From Candidatus Gastranaerophilales bacterium (GTDB lineage: Bacteria; Cyanobacteriota; Vampirovibrionia; Gastranaerophilales; Gastranaerophilaceae), in assembly GCA_947624645.1 (NCBI GenBank), contig CANQLG010000003.1, positions 38,493 to 102,492 on the forward strand: 64,000 nucleotides of DNA. Reading direction: 5' to 3'. Shown here one piece after another: positions 1 to 7,917 of this stretch (positions are counted from its first letter, which is position 1; each line of letters begins with the position of its first letter). Under the pieces are notes generated by a model. The model searched no databases. It was given only the letters and a program-made list of their open reading frames with translations, and was not told where the DNA came from. The position numbers and the translations under genes were made by a program.

Positions 1-2
1 GT

Positions 3-611
3 ATAAAAATAGACGGTAATTATGCGGTAGTCAAAGTACATGAAGTCGCAACTGGTGAAACATTAAAACCTATGGAAAAAGTTGGAGATACGGGTTTTAT
101 TAATTCTGATATTTATTATACTGATTATTTGAGAAAAGAGGATAACAGATGGAAGCTTCTGAGTAATGTAATTGATTATGAAAAAGTTGATTTGAAATAT
201 GGCGAAGCCAAAACTATAAATGTTGAAATAAATGCACCCGAATATATTTCGGAAGGAAAACAGTATGAAATAACAATGAAAACAAATACTCCAAGTGAAA
301 TGTTTTTGGTTGGTTCAATAGTTAACGAAGAAATTACTTATCCTCAAAAATCCGAACAGGACGTATATAAAGCGATAAAAAACGATGAATTATCAAGATT
401 GGTTTATGCAAACAAAGATAATAAAAATGAGTATGCAACAGTGTCTTTAGCAATAACAAGGGCAAAAGTTGAGCCTGATACTTTAGTATTAAATATGACA
501 GGGATTGCATTTGTAATGAAAAGAGTTAATGTTTTACATTTAAATAAAGTTAATATAGAAAAGGAGGATAAAAATGCAAAAGAAGAACAAAAACAATTAT
601 CAGTTAATTGA
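3..611 (+). CDS. Hypothetical protein, 5'-truncated by the window edge
   Basis: The reading frame is open from the first bases of the window, so the true start lies upstream; the first internal ATG is at 72. The N-terminal part resembles the last strands of an NTF2/SnoaL-like fold (aromatic residues followed by a 'RWKLLS'-type strand). It is followed by a beta-rich stretch that could be an immunoglobulin-like domain, and a Lys/Glu/Gln-rich tail. The stop overlaps the start of the next gene by 38 bases, which suggests translational coupling with the lspA-like gene. I do not recognise the family and assign no function. Coding status is well supported by the long open frame and the overlap. Confidence 0.6.
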   Translation: MKIDGNYAVVKVHEVATGETLKPMEKVGDTGFINSDIYYTDYLRKEDNRWKLLSNVIDYEKVDLKYGEAKTINVEINAPEYISEGKQYEITMKTNTPSEMFLVGSIVNEEITYPQKSEQDVYKAIKNDELSRLVYANKDNKNEYATVSLAITRAKVEPDTLVLNMTGIAFVMKRVNVLHLNKVNIEKEDKNAKEEQKQLSVN

Positions 612-1068
612 TTTTGGGAGCATAATAAAATATTTTGTAATGTGGCTGATATTCGGTCTCATTGCATACGGTATCAAAATGGTAGTTTTGAGAGCGTTTG
701 AAGCATCTCCTACTCATCAAGTCGGCAATGGTATTTTAACTTTATATGAGGTGCATAATACCGGTGCGGCATTTAATTTATTTGCCGGTCAGCAGGAAAT
801 TATTATTACTGCATCTGTTATAGCATTACTTATATTAACAGGATTTGCAATAGTATGGTCCGGCAGGCTGTCTTATCAGGCTGTATCTGCTATGTCTCTG
901 TTAAGTGCAGGTATTACAATGAATTTATGGGAAAGATTGAATCTGGGTTATGTAATTGATTATATCCATTGTGAATTTGCGCCTAATATACCGGTATTTA
1001 ACGTTCCTGATATTATGATATTTATAGGTGCTGTTTGTCTTATACTTTCCGTATTTTCAAAAAGATAA
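574..1068 (+). CDS. lspA: Lipoprotein signal peptidase II-like protein (LspA family), catalytic Asp replaced by Glu
   Basis: LspA is an inner-membrane aspartyl peptidase that cleaves prolipoprotein signal peptides after lipidation. The 164-residue length and four hydrophobic segments fit the family. The N-T-G-A-A-F motif is present at residues 62-67 and the second catalytic block FNVPD ends in Asp146. The first catalytic block, normally G-N-x-x-D-R, reads M-N-L-W-E-R here, so the first catalytic Asp is Glu120. The family call is firm, but the substitution makes activity uncertain. The start at 574 follows a good AAGGAGG-like site (about 562-568) and lies inside the preceding gene. The window contains lipoproteins (for example at 4326-4802) that would need such an enzyme, and a second LspA could exist elsewhere. 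Confidence 0.85.
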   Translation: MQKKNKNNYQLIDFGSIIKYFVMWLIFGLIAYGIKMVVLRAFEASPTHQVGNGILTLYEVHNTGAAFNLFAGQQEIIITASVIALLILTGFAIVWSGRLSYQAVSAMSLLSAGITMNLWERLNLGYVIDYIHCEFAPNIPVFNVPDIMIFIGAVCLILSVFSKR

Positions 1069-1083
1069 CAGGTAAAGGCAGTA

Positions 1084-2010
1084 ATGACAAAAAAGTATGT
1101 ATTTAGTGTCCAATCTTTAAAAGAACCGTTAAGGTTGGACACTTTTTTGTCATCAATTGATATATTTAACTCCCGCTCTCAAGTGCAGAACTTAATAAAA
1201 AAAAATCAGGTTTTTGTTAATGATGAAATAAAAAAACCTTCTTATCTTGTTAATAATGATGATGAAATTACAGCTATCTTAAGTGAATCATTATCTATAT
1301 TGATAGAACCTGAAAATATCCCTTTAGATATTGTATGGGAAGATGAAGATATATTGGTTGTAAATAAGCCGAAAAATATGTTAACTCATCCGACTTTAAA
1401 AGAAACAAAATCAACTTTGGTAAATGCATTATTGTATAAATATGGATATGATGGATTATCGGACATAAACGGGATAATGCGTCCGGGGATAGTTCATAGG
1501 CTTGACAGAAATACTTCGGGGCTTTTAATGGTTGCAAAAAATAATGCCGCACATGAATTTATATCGGAACAAATTAAAACAAAAACAGCAATCAGAAAAT
1601 ATTTGGCTGTTGTTCACGGAAATTTTGAACAAGAAGAAGGAATAATAGATTTACCAATCGGAAGAAATCCAAATAAACCCGAAAAAATGGCTGTAATTGA
1701 TACGGGAAAACCTTCTGTAACATACTATAAAGTACTTGAAAATTTTAAAGGTTATTCTTTTATTGAATTAACGCTCCATACAGGCAGAACCCATCAAATC
1801 AGAGTTCATATGAGCCATATAAATCATCCTATTATAAATGATTCACTGTATAATAATATTCCGTTTAAAGTAAAAACAACTCAGCAAGTGCTGCAAGCTT
1901 ACAAGCTTCATTTTACCGCTTTAATAAATAATGATATAATTGAACTTGAAATAAAACCTGATAATGAAATAGAAAAAGTCTTAAAATTTCTTAGGAGTAA
2001 TCAAAAATGA
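1084..2010 (+). CDS. rluD: RluD/RluA-family 23S rRNA pseudouridine synthase
   Basis: This enzyme converts specific uridines of large-subunit rRNA to pseudouridine. At 308 residues it is typical for RluD. An S4 RNA-binding domain occupies about residues 15-75, and the catalytic domain follows. The signature H-R-L-D-R-N-T-S-G places the catalytic aspartate at Asp141. A later T-G-R-T-H-Q-I-R-V-H motif is also canonical. Linkage to an LspA gene is common in bacteria. The stop overlaps the next start by four bases (ATGA-type overlap at 2007-2010), so the genes are probably co-transcribed. The exact rRNA target (RluD versus RluC/RluA class) cannot be fixed from sequence alone. Confidence 0.92.
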   Translation: MTKKYVFSVQSLKEPLRLDTFLSSIDIFNSRSQVQNLIKKNQVFVNDEIKKPSYLVNNDDEITAILSESLSILIEPENIPLDIVWEDEDILVVNKPKNMLTHPTLKETKSTLVNALLYKYGYDGLSDINGIMRPGIVHRLDRNTSGLLMVAKNNAAHEFISEQIKTKTAIRKYLAVVHGNFEQEEGIIDLPIGRNPNKPEKMAVIDTGKPSVTYYKVLENFKGYSFIELTLHTGRTHQIRVHMSHINHPIINDSLYNNIPFKVKTTQQVLQAYKLHFTALINNDIIELEIKPDNEIEKVLKFLRSNQK

Positions 2011-2369
2011 AAAGTAAATATGTATTTATAACTGTTGAATCGATATTATTTATACTGTTTTTATATTTGATAATAATAAATTACAATATAAAAACCACCT
2101 CGCAATTTGCAATTTCTATGAATAACGGAGTTGTTGAATTGAGTACATTTTTTGTAGTAATCGGGATATATGTTTTTGGAATATTATCAGGATTTGTGTA
2201 TTCAATGGTGCTTGGTTCAAGATATAAAGACCAAATAGAATTTTATGCAAGAAAAACCGAAAAATTATCCGTACAAAATGAAATAGATACGGATGAAAGA
2301 GAAGCACTTCAAAGAAAAATTGCTTCACTTGAAATAGCACTTGATAATGCTTTAAAAAATAAAAAATAA
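2007..2369 (+). CDS. Small membrane protein, LapA/DUF1049-like
   Basis: The protein has 120 residues. Two hydrophobic helices (about residues 7-25 and 47-70) are followed by a charged coiled-coil (about 75-118) rich in Glu, Lys and Leu. This two-helix plus cytoplasmic coiled-coil layout resembles LapA-domain (DUF1049) proteins, which act in envelope biogenesis in proteobacteria, but the match is by architecture and not by a decisive motif. The gene overlaps the rluD-like stop by four bases and is the last gene before a strong terminator at 2392-2425. The function is therefore tentative. Confidence 0.7.
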   Translation: MKSKYVFITVESILFILFLYLIIINYNIKTTSQFAISMNNGVVELSTFFVVIGIYVFGILSGFVYSMVLGSRYKDQIEFYARKTEKLSVQNEIDTDEREALQRKIASLEIALDNALKNKK

Positions 2370-2391
2370 TTATTTAAAAACTCATTTATAG

Positions 2392-2425
2392 TTATTTCAA
2401 AGTCAAAAACTTTGAAGTAATTTTT
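2392..2425 (+). terminator. Intrinsic terminator after the lspA-rluD-lapA-like run
   Basis: A 12-bp stem with one G-T pair (2392-2403 with 2409-2420) closes a five-base loop and is followed directly by five T residues. It sits 23 bases after the stop at 2369, so it probably ends the operon. Confidence 0.75.
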
Positions 2426-2532
2426 AGCATAAAAAATTAAAAAATATTAAGAAGCTTTTTATATTTTGTCAAAAATTAAAATTGATTGTTTTAATAAAAG
2501 CACAAAATAAAATAAACGAAAGAAGTAAGATA

Positions 2533-3204
2533 ATGATAATACCTTTAATTTTCCCTTTCCCTAAAAATTCAAATACACAACCCGATAAAAAGAATTCTAA
2601 AATATCAAAAGATTCAATCCAAAGGTCTTTGTCTCAAGAGCCTCAAGATAATTCTGTAATATACGGTTTAACAAAAAATATTGCCGGCAAGGCAGAAATT
2701 CAAAGTTCTAAAAAAAACCAAGAACAAAAAGAAGATATGTTGATAAAAACAGGCATGAGTTTTTTAACTAATATTCCCGCAAATTATAAACATAAAGAAC
2801 TGCCTTGTATAGCGGAAAATGAAATAAGAAAAGTTAAAGCTCAAAACGGAATTATTATATTGCATAATAATAAACCATTTGACGGAATAGTAAAAGATAA
2901 AACCAAAAACGGTAAATATTATGAGATGATAGTACAAAACGGTATGCCGTTAAAAAGGCAGTTGGTAAAAAATATTGAAGACAACGGAAATGTAAATATA
3001 ATAAGTGTTGACTTCGTTAAAAGATATAACGGCGGTTTTTTTGCGAAGAATGTGGAACATATAACGGTAAGTCCCGACGGATATAAAGTATCAAAAAATC
3101 AGCCCTATGAATACCGATATAAATCAATATATAAAACGCATCCATATACAATAAGATTTTCGCCCTCCGGTGATTTTGAATTTGTGACTAAACACAGAAG
3201 ATAA
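2533..3204 (+). CDS. Hypothetical protein
   Basis: I prefer the ATG at 2533 over the TTG at 2482, because a purine-rich AAGAAGTAAG lies just before 2533 while no site precedes 2482. This gives 223 residues. The first third is low-complexity and rich in Lys, Ser, Asn and Gln. The C-terminal half contains short beta-strand repeats with an 'NKPFDGIVKDKTKNGKYYEM' block reminiscent of MORN/YwqK-type strand-turn motifs ('...NGK.YEG/M.VQNG'). That resemblance is weak. There is no signal peptide. The gene stands alone between a terminator and the rpsL promoter. Function unknown. Confidence 0.65.
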   Translation: MIIPLIFPFPKNSNTQPDKKNSKISKDSIQRSLSQEPQDNSVIYGLTKNIAGKAEIQSSKKNQEQKEDMLIKTGMSFLTNIPANYKHKELPCIAENEIRKVKAQNGIIILHNNKPFDGIVKDKTKNGKYYEMIVQNGMPLKRQLVKNIEDNGNVNIISVDFVKRYNGGFFAKNVEHITVSPDGYKVSKNQPYEYRYKSIYKTHPYTIRFSPSGDFEFVTKHRR

Positions 3205-3248
3205 TTTAATATAATTTAAAACAACAAAAAGAATATTATAGTATTTTG

Positions 3249-3277
3249 TTGACAATGGATTATGCTTGTAGTATCAA
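3249..3277 (+). promoter_or_regulatory. Promoter of the rpsL-rpsG operon
   Basis: A perfect -35 TTGACA (3249-3254) is separated by 17 bases from a -10 TATCAA (3272-3277). The predicted transcription start, near 3284, leaves a leader of about 115 bases before rpsL. Confidence 0.75.
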
Positions 3278-3294
3278 TAAATGTATATGATGGA

Positions 3295-3372
3295 AAGCGA
3301 GTGGTTTGTTTGTGCTGAACGACCACAGTCGGTAACCAAATGACGGCGAGGAGGCGGCAGGCGGTTACGGAT
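3295..3372 (+). promoter_or_regulatory. Structured, locally GC-rich leader of rpsL
   Basis: This stretch is much richer in G and C than its surroundings. GTGGT at 3301-3305 can pair with ACCAC at 3322-3326. GTAACC at 3332-3337 can pair with GGTTAC at 3363-3368, enclosing a purine/GC-rich loop. It lies between the promoter and the rpsL Shine-Dalgarno (AAGGAG about 3389-3394). A ribosomal-protein autoregulatory element or other cis-acting RNA is likely; I do not recognise a named riboswitch. Confidence 0.5.
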
Positions 3373-3398
3373 AGAAAATAAACATACAAGGAGAAAAC

Positions 3399-3776
3399 AT
3401 GCCAACAATAGCACAGTTAGTACGTAAAGAACGTAAAAGAACAACTGATAAGACTAAATCGCCGGCGTTAACAAATTGCCCTCAAAGAAGAGGAGTTTGT
3501 ACAAGGGTATATACAACAACCCCTAAAAAACCAAACTCAGCTTTAAGAAAAGTAGCAAGGGTAAGATTAACGAACGGATTTGAAGTTACTTCATATATTC
3601 CCGGTATCGGACATAACTTGCAGGAGCACTCTGTTGTATTAATCAGAGGCGGCAGGGTTAAGGATTTACCTGGTGTAAGATACCACATAGTAAGAGGTAC
3701 TTTAGATACAGCAGGCGTCGCAAACAGAGCTAAATCAAGATCTAAATACGGCGCTAAGAGAGCTAAAAAGAAATAA
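3399..3776 (+). CDS. rpsL: 30S ribosomal protein S12
   Basis: S12 is a 30S subunit protein at the decoding centre. The 125-residue sequence carries the hallmark [11 protein letters not shown] start, the [12 protein letters not shown] loop and the [13 protein letters not shown] loop. Both loops contain the lysines whose mutation gives streptomycin resistance in other bacteria; here they are the wild-type residues. A strong AAGGAG site precedes the ATG. The basic C-terminal tail is normal. It is followed 15 bases later by rpsG, as in the classic str operon, but fusA and tuf do not follow: a terminator comes after rpsG. Confidence 0.98.
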   Translation: MPTIAQLVRKERKRTTDKTKSPALTNCPQRRGVCTRVYTTTPKKPNSALRKVARVRLTNGFEVTSYIPGIGHNLQEHSVVLIRGGRVKDLPGVRYHIVRGTLDTAGVANRAKSRSKYGAKRAKKK

Positions 3777-3791
3777 GAAAGGCGATTTATA

Positions 3792-4262
3792 ATGTCAAGA
3801 CGTAGTAAACCTGCAAGAAGAATACCTGCTCCTGACGCTGTTTATAATAGCACTGATATTGCTAGCTTTATCAACAGACTGATGAGACGCGGTAAAAAAT
3901 CTGTTGCAGAAAGAATATTTTATTCAACATTAGAAAACTTAAAAACAAAATCAAAAGATGAACCTTTAGAAATCTTCAAAAAAGCTTTGACAAATGCAAC
4001 ACCTTTATTGGAAGTTAAAGCAAGAAGAATCGGCGGTTCAACATATCAAGTTCCTCTTGAAGTTAAAGCAGATAGAGGTATGGTATTAGGTTCAACTTGG
4101 ATTATTGAAGCTGCTAAAAAACGCAGCGGTAAATCCATGATTGAAAAATTAACCAATGAATTAATGGATGCTTCAAACGGTACGGGCGCAGCTTGTAAAA
4201 AACGTGAAGACACTCATAAAATGGCTGAAGCAAATAAAGCTTTTGCTCATTACAGATATTAA
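3792..4262 (+). CDS. rpsG: 30S ribosomal protein S7
   Basis: S7 initiates assembly of the 30S head and contacts the E-site tRNA. The 156-residue length is exactly typical. The sequence begins with M-S-R-R-S-K-P-A-R-R and contains the conserved F-I-N-R-L-M-R-R-G-K-K-S and V-E/K-A-R-R-I-G-G-S-T-Y-Q-V-P blocks. It is the second gene of the rpsL operon, preceded by a GAAAGG site. A strong terminator 19 bases beyond the stop ends the operon, so elongation factor genes are not co-transcribed here. Confidence 0.98.
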   Translation: MSRRSKPARRIPAPDAVYNSTDIASFINRLMRRGKKSVAERIFYSTLENLKTKSKDEPLEIFKKALTNATPLLEVKARRIGGSTYQVPLEVKADRGMVLGSTWIIEAAKKRSGKSMIEKLTNELMDASNGTGAACKKREDTHKMAEANKAFAHYRY

Positions 4263-4281
4263 TATTTTTAATACATAAATT

Positions 4282-4311
4282 AAAGAGCCCTTTTTAAAGG
4301 GCTCTTTTTTG
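4282..4311 (+). terminator. Strong intrinsic terminator after rpsG
   Basis: A perfect 12-bp inverted repeat (4282-4293 with 4296-4307) containing GAGCCC/GGGCTC is followed by a T run. The A-rich left arm means it could also terminate the convergent lipoprotein gene on the minus strand. Confidence 0.9.
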
Positions 4312-4325
4312 TGGCTATTATTTCT

Positions 4326-4802
4326 TTATTTATGACCATTTGATCCCATTCCGTTTGGCGGATGATTACCATTCGGGGGATGTCCATTTGGTGGTCTGTT
4401 TCCGTGATGAGGCGGCATCGGCGGTTTCCAATTGGGAGGCGGAGGCGGAGCCATATGGTGCCTATTATTAGGTCCCCAAAAACCAAATCCAAATCCCGGG
4501 ACTGTTATACTTAAACCACCCATATTTGAATATACTCCGTATGGTCCTATTGTTGTGTACGGATAGTAATTATATTGCGGCGGGGTAATATAATTTATAT
4601 TCGTTTCATTAACTTCAATTTTAGGCGGAACCTGATCATCAGCATTATCTATTTGACTTCTTATAAGTGTTTGAATACTGCTTGAATTTTCGCTGTCAAT
4701 TCCGCCTATACTTAAAGATTGAGATTTCATTTCTGCGTTTGAACAGCTCCCAATAAAAAATATAAGAACGGAAATTATAATCGACAATCTTTCTTTTTTC
4801 AT
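4326..4802 (-). CDS. Putative lipoprotein with Pro/Asn/Gly/His-rich C-terminus
   Basis: I choose the ATG at 4802 because it gives a clean lipoprotein signal peptide (M-K-K-E-R-L-S then a hydrophobic core) ending in the lipobox I-G-S-C, and an AGAAAGG site precedes it. An in-frame start at 4850 would add 16 residues upstream of the signal. The mature protein is about 135 residues. The last 45 residues are a low-complexity repeat of PPNG/HPPNGN units with a polyproline run, suggesting an extended or metal-binding surface tail. The middle has several Tyr-Pro motifs. The function is unknown. It converges on the rpsG terminator. Confidence 0.75.
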   Translation of the reverse strand: MKKERLSIIISVLIFFIGSCSNAEMKSQSLSIGGIDSENSSSIQTLIRSQIDNADDQVPPKIEVNETNINYITPPQYNYYPYTTIGPYGVYSNMGGLSITVPGFGFGFWGPNNRHHMAPPPPPNWKPPMPPHHGNRPPNGHPPNGNHPPNGMGSNGHK

Positions 4803-4864
4803 AGCAACCTTTCTTAGAGAACTCCTGTTTTTGATAACGAACAATATCAAAAATAGTTCATTTT

Positions 4865-5365
4865 TTATCTATAATTTTGAAATTGCAGCGGGATATTATA
4901 ATTATCTTCATTACCTCTTAATGTTTTAATAACGGCTTGCAATTCATCTTTATCTTTACCCGAAACTCGAATTTGGTCGCCTTGAATTGAAGCTTGAACT
5001 TTTAGTTTTGTATTTTTTATATCCGCAACAATTTTTTTTGCTAAATCTTGTGTTAATCCCTTTTTAAGATTGAATACTTGGCGGACATTGCCTCCGAGTG
5101 CATTTTCAATAGGCTGCGCATCCAGTATTTTTATGCTTAAAGAGCGTTTTATCATCTTGGATTGAAGAATATCCAAAATATTTTTCAATTTCATTTCATC
5201 GTTAGTTGTAATTGTTATTGATTTATCCGTATCTAAAATAACATCAGAATTTGAACCTTTCAGGTCAAATCTTGAAGTGATTTCTCTTTTAACTTGGTCA
5301 ACAGCATTAACAAGTTCTTGTTTATCAAACTCGGAAACGATATCAAAACTGCAATCTTTTGCCAT
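4865..5365 (-). CDS. yajQ: YajQ family nucleotide-binding protein
   Basis: YajQ/UPF0234 proteins are small cytoplasmic proteins with two ferredoxin-like folds. Some members bind cyclic di-GMP or nucleotides. The 166-residue sequence matches the family throughout: it begins M-A-K-D-C-S-F-D-I-V-S-E, followed by N-A-V-D-Q-V-K-R-E-I, S-R-F-D-L-K-G-S and a conserved R-V-S-G-K-D-K-D-E-L-Q block near the C-terminus. An AAGGAG site precedes the ATG. It is a single gene. Its role in this organism is not defined by the context. Confidence 0.95.
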   Translation of the reverse strand: MAKDCSFDIVSEFDKQELVNAVDQVKREITSRFDLKGSNSDVILDTDKSITITTNDEMKLKNILDILQSKMIKRSLSIKILDAQPIENALGGNVRQVFNLKKGLTQDLAKKIVADIKNTKLKVQASIQGDQIRVSGKDKDELQAVIKTLRGNEDNYNIPLQFQNYR

Positions 5366-5446
5366 AAAAAACTCCTTTTTCTTTTATTATACACGATAGT
5401 TTGTATATAAAAAAGTGAAAAGATTATCCGGAAATTATTTTATATT

Positions 5447-5833
5447 TTATGCCTGAATTTCTAATACTTTGCTGTTTTGTTTATCGGCTTGAGTGCTTCT
5501 TATTTTATTTGCCAATAAGTCGGCGCTTTTTCCGATTAAGCCGCCGGCTAAAGTGAACATAAGAGTTGTCACTGCACAAACTCCTGCAATAATTCCATAT
5601 ACTTGAGATTTTGTTGCATAATTATTGGTATAAAGATTCATTAATTGGTCTTTTAAATAATTAATATAATTAGTTTTAGTGCCGTTTTCTAATAACAAAC
5701 CGGGTGATAATAAGCAGGCTCCTGAGTACAATGCACCTGCTGCCACTCCTATTTTTTTACCGTTAGTTGATTTTTTATATTGGTTGCCTTGTTTTGTGTA
5801 TCCGTATTTTACATTTGTTATTGTATTATTCAT
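5447..5833 (-). CDS. Hypothetical two-helix membrane protein
   Basis: The protein has 128 residues. A polar N-terminus rich in Asn, Lys and Tyr precedes two glycine/alanine-rich hydrophobic stretches (about residues 28-50 and 82-105), which could be membrane helices. The C-terminus is charged. There is no recognisable domain or signal peptide. It is divergent from the LexA-like gene, with about 140 bases between the two starts. A weak GGGAG-type site precedes the ATG. Function unknown. Confidence 0.6.
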   Translation of the reverse strand: MNNTITNVKYGYTKQGNQYKKSTNGKKIGVAAGALYSGACLLSPGLLLENGTKTNYINYLKDQLMNLYTNNYATKSQVYGIIAGVCAVTTLMFTLAGGLIGKSADLLANKIRSTQADKQNSKVLEIQA

Positions 5834-5937
5834 AACAATCTCCCATCCTGTCGTGTTTCTTTTAGTTTAAACCCTGTAACATATAAATTTGATACCAATT
5901 AGAAAATTATTTAATAAAACTTAATAGGTTTAACATA

Positions 5938-5966
5938 TTGACATTTTATAGACAATTGTCTATAAT
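5938..5966 (+). promoter_or_regulatory. Consensus promoter with embedded palindromic operator (candidate SOS box)
   Basis: TTGACA (5938-5943), a 17-base spacer and TATAAT (5961-5966) form a perfect consensus promoter. A 20-base perfect palindrome, TTATAGACAATTGTCTATAA at 5946-5965, fills the spacer and overlaps the -10. It is the obvious binding site for the LexA-like repressor encoded immediately downstream. The ATG at 5973 coincides with the expected transcription start. Confidence 0.85.
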
Positions 5967-5972
5967 AAAAAT

Positions 5973-6548
5973 ATGTTAACCGAAAAACAAAAAATATTCT
6001 TTGAAAAACTAAAAGAATTATATGGTCAGGAAGTACTTCCGAGTTTTGATTTAATGGCAAAAGAGTTTGGATTTAAACATAAAAACTCAATTTGGCAGTA
6101 TTTTAATAAACTGAAAGAAGAAAATCTTATCCAAGAAAAAAATAACAGATTTTATATAAATAAAGACCTGTTTGGAGCTGTATTATTTTCTTCCGTAGTC
6201 AAAGCAGGATTTGCATCGGTTGCTGATGATTATGTTGAAAAAAGAGTTTCACTTGATGAAAGTTTTAATATAAACAGTCCGTCCACGTTCTTGTTTACCG
6301 TCTCAGGAGATTCGATGATTGACTTAGGCATTTATGAGGGTGACAAGGTTATAATACAAAAAACCAACACGGCAAAAAATGGAGATATAGTTGTTGCATT
6401 TATAGACGGAGGCTATACTCTCAAAACATACAAAAATAAAAACGGGAAGGTTTGGCTGGAACCCGCAAACAAAAATTATCCCAATTTATATCCAGAGGAA
6501 CAGTTGGTTATATTTGGAGTAGCACAAGGGATAGTAAGAAAATTTTAA
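5973..6548 (+). CDS. LexA/UmuD-like S24 family transcriptional repressor (autocleaving)
   Basis: LexA-type repressors block SOS genes until RecA filaments trigger self-cleavage. The 191-residue protein has an N-terminal winged helix (about 1-65) beginning M-L-T-E-K-Q-K. The C-terminal peptidase domain contains the Ala78-Gly79 cleavage pair, catalytic Ser114 in S-G-D-S-M and Lys151 in Y-T-L-K. It lies just upstream of umuC and takes the position UmuD would have, but with an intact DNA-binding domain, so it could act both as regulator and as UmuD-like partner. There is no ribosome binding site, and the -10 ends six bases before the ATG, which predicts a leaderless mRNA. Autoregulation through the palindrome at 5946-5965 is very likely. 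LexA versus a UmuD/ImuA-like paralogue cannot be decided from this window. Confidence 0.9.
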   Translation: MLTEKQKIFFEKLKELYGQEVLPSFDLMAKEFGFKHKNSIWQYFNKLKEENLIQEKNNRFYINKDLFGAVLFSSVVKAGFASVADDYVEKRVSLDESFNINSPSTFLFTVSGDSMIDLGIYEGDKVIIQKTNTAKNGDIVVAFIDGGYTLKTYKNKNGKVWLEPANKNYPNLYPEEQLVIFGVAQGIVRKF

Positions 6549-6586
6549 ACAATTTACAAATTCAAATATACACATTTATTCTTCTG

Positions 6587-6627
6587 TTGCGGGGTAATAT
6601 TCCTCCCAAACACCCCGCAAAGTTTTT
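6587..6627 (+). terminator. Terminator or attenuator between the LexA-like gene and umuC
   Basis: A perfect 9-bp GC-rich stem (TTGCGGGGT 6587-6595 with ACCCCGCAA 6612-6620) is followed by A-G and five T residues. Because umuC follows in the same direction with no obvious separate promoter, this probably reduces read-through into the polymerase gene. Confidence 0.7.
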
Positions 6628-6644
6628 ATTAAAGGTTTTTGGTT

Positions 6645-7859
6645 ATGACAGATAAAATAATTGCATTAATAGACGGTAATAATTTTTTTGCAGGTTGTGA
6701 AATATTGATGAATCCTAATTTGATAGGTAAGGCAGTATGTGTTTTAAGTAATAATGACGGCTGTGTTATAGCACGTTCCAATGAAGCAAAAAAGATGGGG
6801 ATAAAAATGGGTATGCCTTATTTTATGGCGAAACGTGAGTATCCTAAAGCTATTTATTTAAGTGCGGATTTTTCCTTATATCATGATTTATCTCAGCGAT
6901 TAATGATATATTTAAACAATTATTCGGATAAAATTGATGTTTATTCAATAGATGAAGCATTTATAGATATAACGGGATTAAATAAATTTTTGGGGCTGTC
7001 ACTTCAAGAATTGGCTTATAAAATAAAAACAGAAATAGAAAAAGACATAGGTATAAGTGTTTCTGTCGGGGTATCTTATTCTAAGATATTGGCTAAAACC
7101 GCATCTTATAAAGCAAAATCAAGACGGGGAATTTATGTAATAGAAAAATATTTAATTCATAACGAACTTCAAAATATTCCTGTTGAAGAGGTTTGGGGTG
7201 TAGGTAGAAATATAGCAAGAAGTTTAAGAAGCCAAGGGATTTTTTATGCGGATGAAATTTTATTAAAAGATGATAATTTTTATAGATATAATTATGGAAA
7301 AAAGGGGCTGGAGCTTAAATATGAACTTTCGGGAATAAGCGTTTTACCTGTTACGGGAATAGTTGAAACTCCCAAATCAATACAAAGAACAAGGGCGTTT
7401 CCTGAATTTTCGTCAAATAAGGAATATATTTTTACGGAGCTGGAACTTCATCTTCATAATGTTTGTAAAAAACTAAGGGAAAATAATCTTAGGACTTCAT
7501 TTATTGCTGTAATGCTTAGGACTAAGGATTTTAGAGTGTATTACAATGAAGTAAAACTTGATTTTTATACAGATTCGGAACTTATGTTAAAGGATAAAAT
7601 TTCTAAATTATTAAATAATATATTTATTGATGATATTATCTACCGAGCTTCAGGTGTTTATGCATCGGGTTTTAGTGATGATACAATGGTTCAATTAGAT
7701 TTATTTGAGAATAAACAAAATAAAAAGAGTGAAAAATTATCTTCTGTTTTGGATAAAATGGAGGATAAATACGGAAAAGGTATAATTTCTTTCGGGCGCT
7801 GCGGGATAAAAAATATAATGGAACAACATAAGCGAATTGCAAAATTTCGGCCTATTTAA
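6645..7859 (+). CDS. umuC: UmuC-like Y-family DNA polymerase (Pol V catalytic subunit type)
   Basis: This is a translesion DNA polymerase of the UmuC branch. The 404-residue protein contains the first palm aspartate in A-L-I-D-G-N-N-F-F, the UmuC-specific N-N-D-G-C-V-I-A-R-S block and the catalytic Y-S-I-D-E-A-F-I-D pair. A helix-hairpin-helix thumb (about 180-215) and a little-finger domain follow. The ATG at 6645 has an AAAGG site; the in-frame TTG at 6639 is less suitable. It lies 96 bases after the LexA-like gene, separated by a terminator-like hairpin, and is presumably expressed in the SOS response. No separate UmuD is seen. Confidence 0.93.
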   Translation: MTDKIIALIDGNNFFAGCEILMNPNLIGKAVCVLSNNDGCVIARSNEAKKMGIKMGMPYFMAKREYPKAIYLSADFSLYHDLSQRLMIYLNNYSDKIDVYSIDEAFIDITGLNKFLGLSLQELAYKIKTEIEKDIGISVSVGVSYSKILAKTASYKAKSRRGIYVIEKYLIHNELQNIPVEEVWGVGRNIARSLRSQGIFYADEILLKDDNFYRYNYGKKGLELKYELSGISVLPVTGIVETPKSIQRTRAFPEFSSNKEYIFTELELHLHNVCKKLRENNLRTSFIAVMLRTKDFRVYYNEVKLDFYTDSELMLKDKISKLLNNIFIDDIIYRASGVYASGFSDDTMVQLDLFENKQNKKSEKLSSVLDKMEDKYGKGIISFGRCGIKNIMEQHKRIAKFRPI

Positions 7860-7917
7860 ATTAATGTTGGAAAGAGTTTTATTTATATGATATAAAATTA
7901 TAAGGGAAGTGTGGATT

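Noticed and set aside
4828..4853. 9-bp perfect inverted repeat read as a terminator of yajQ
   Set aside because: There is no T run after the hairpin on the minus strand, so it does not look like an intrinsic terminator; it may be a chance or regulatory repeat.
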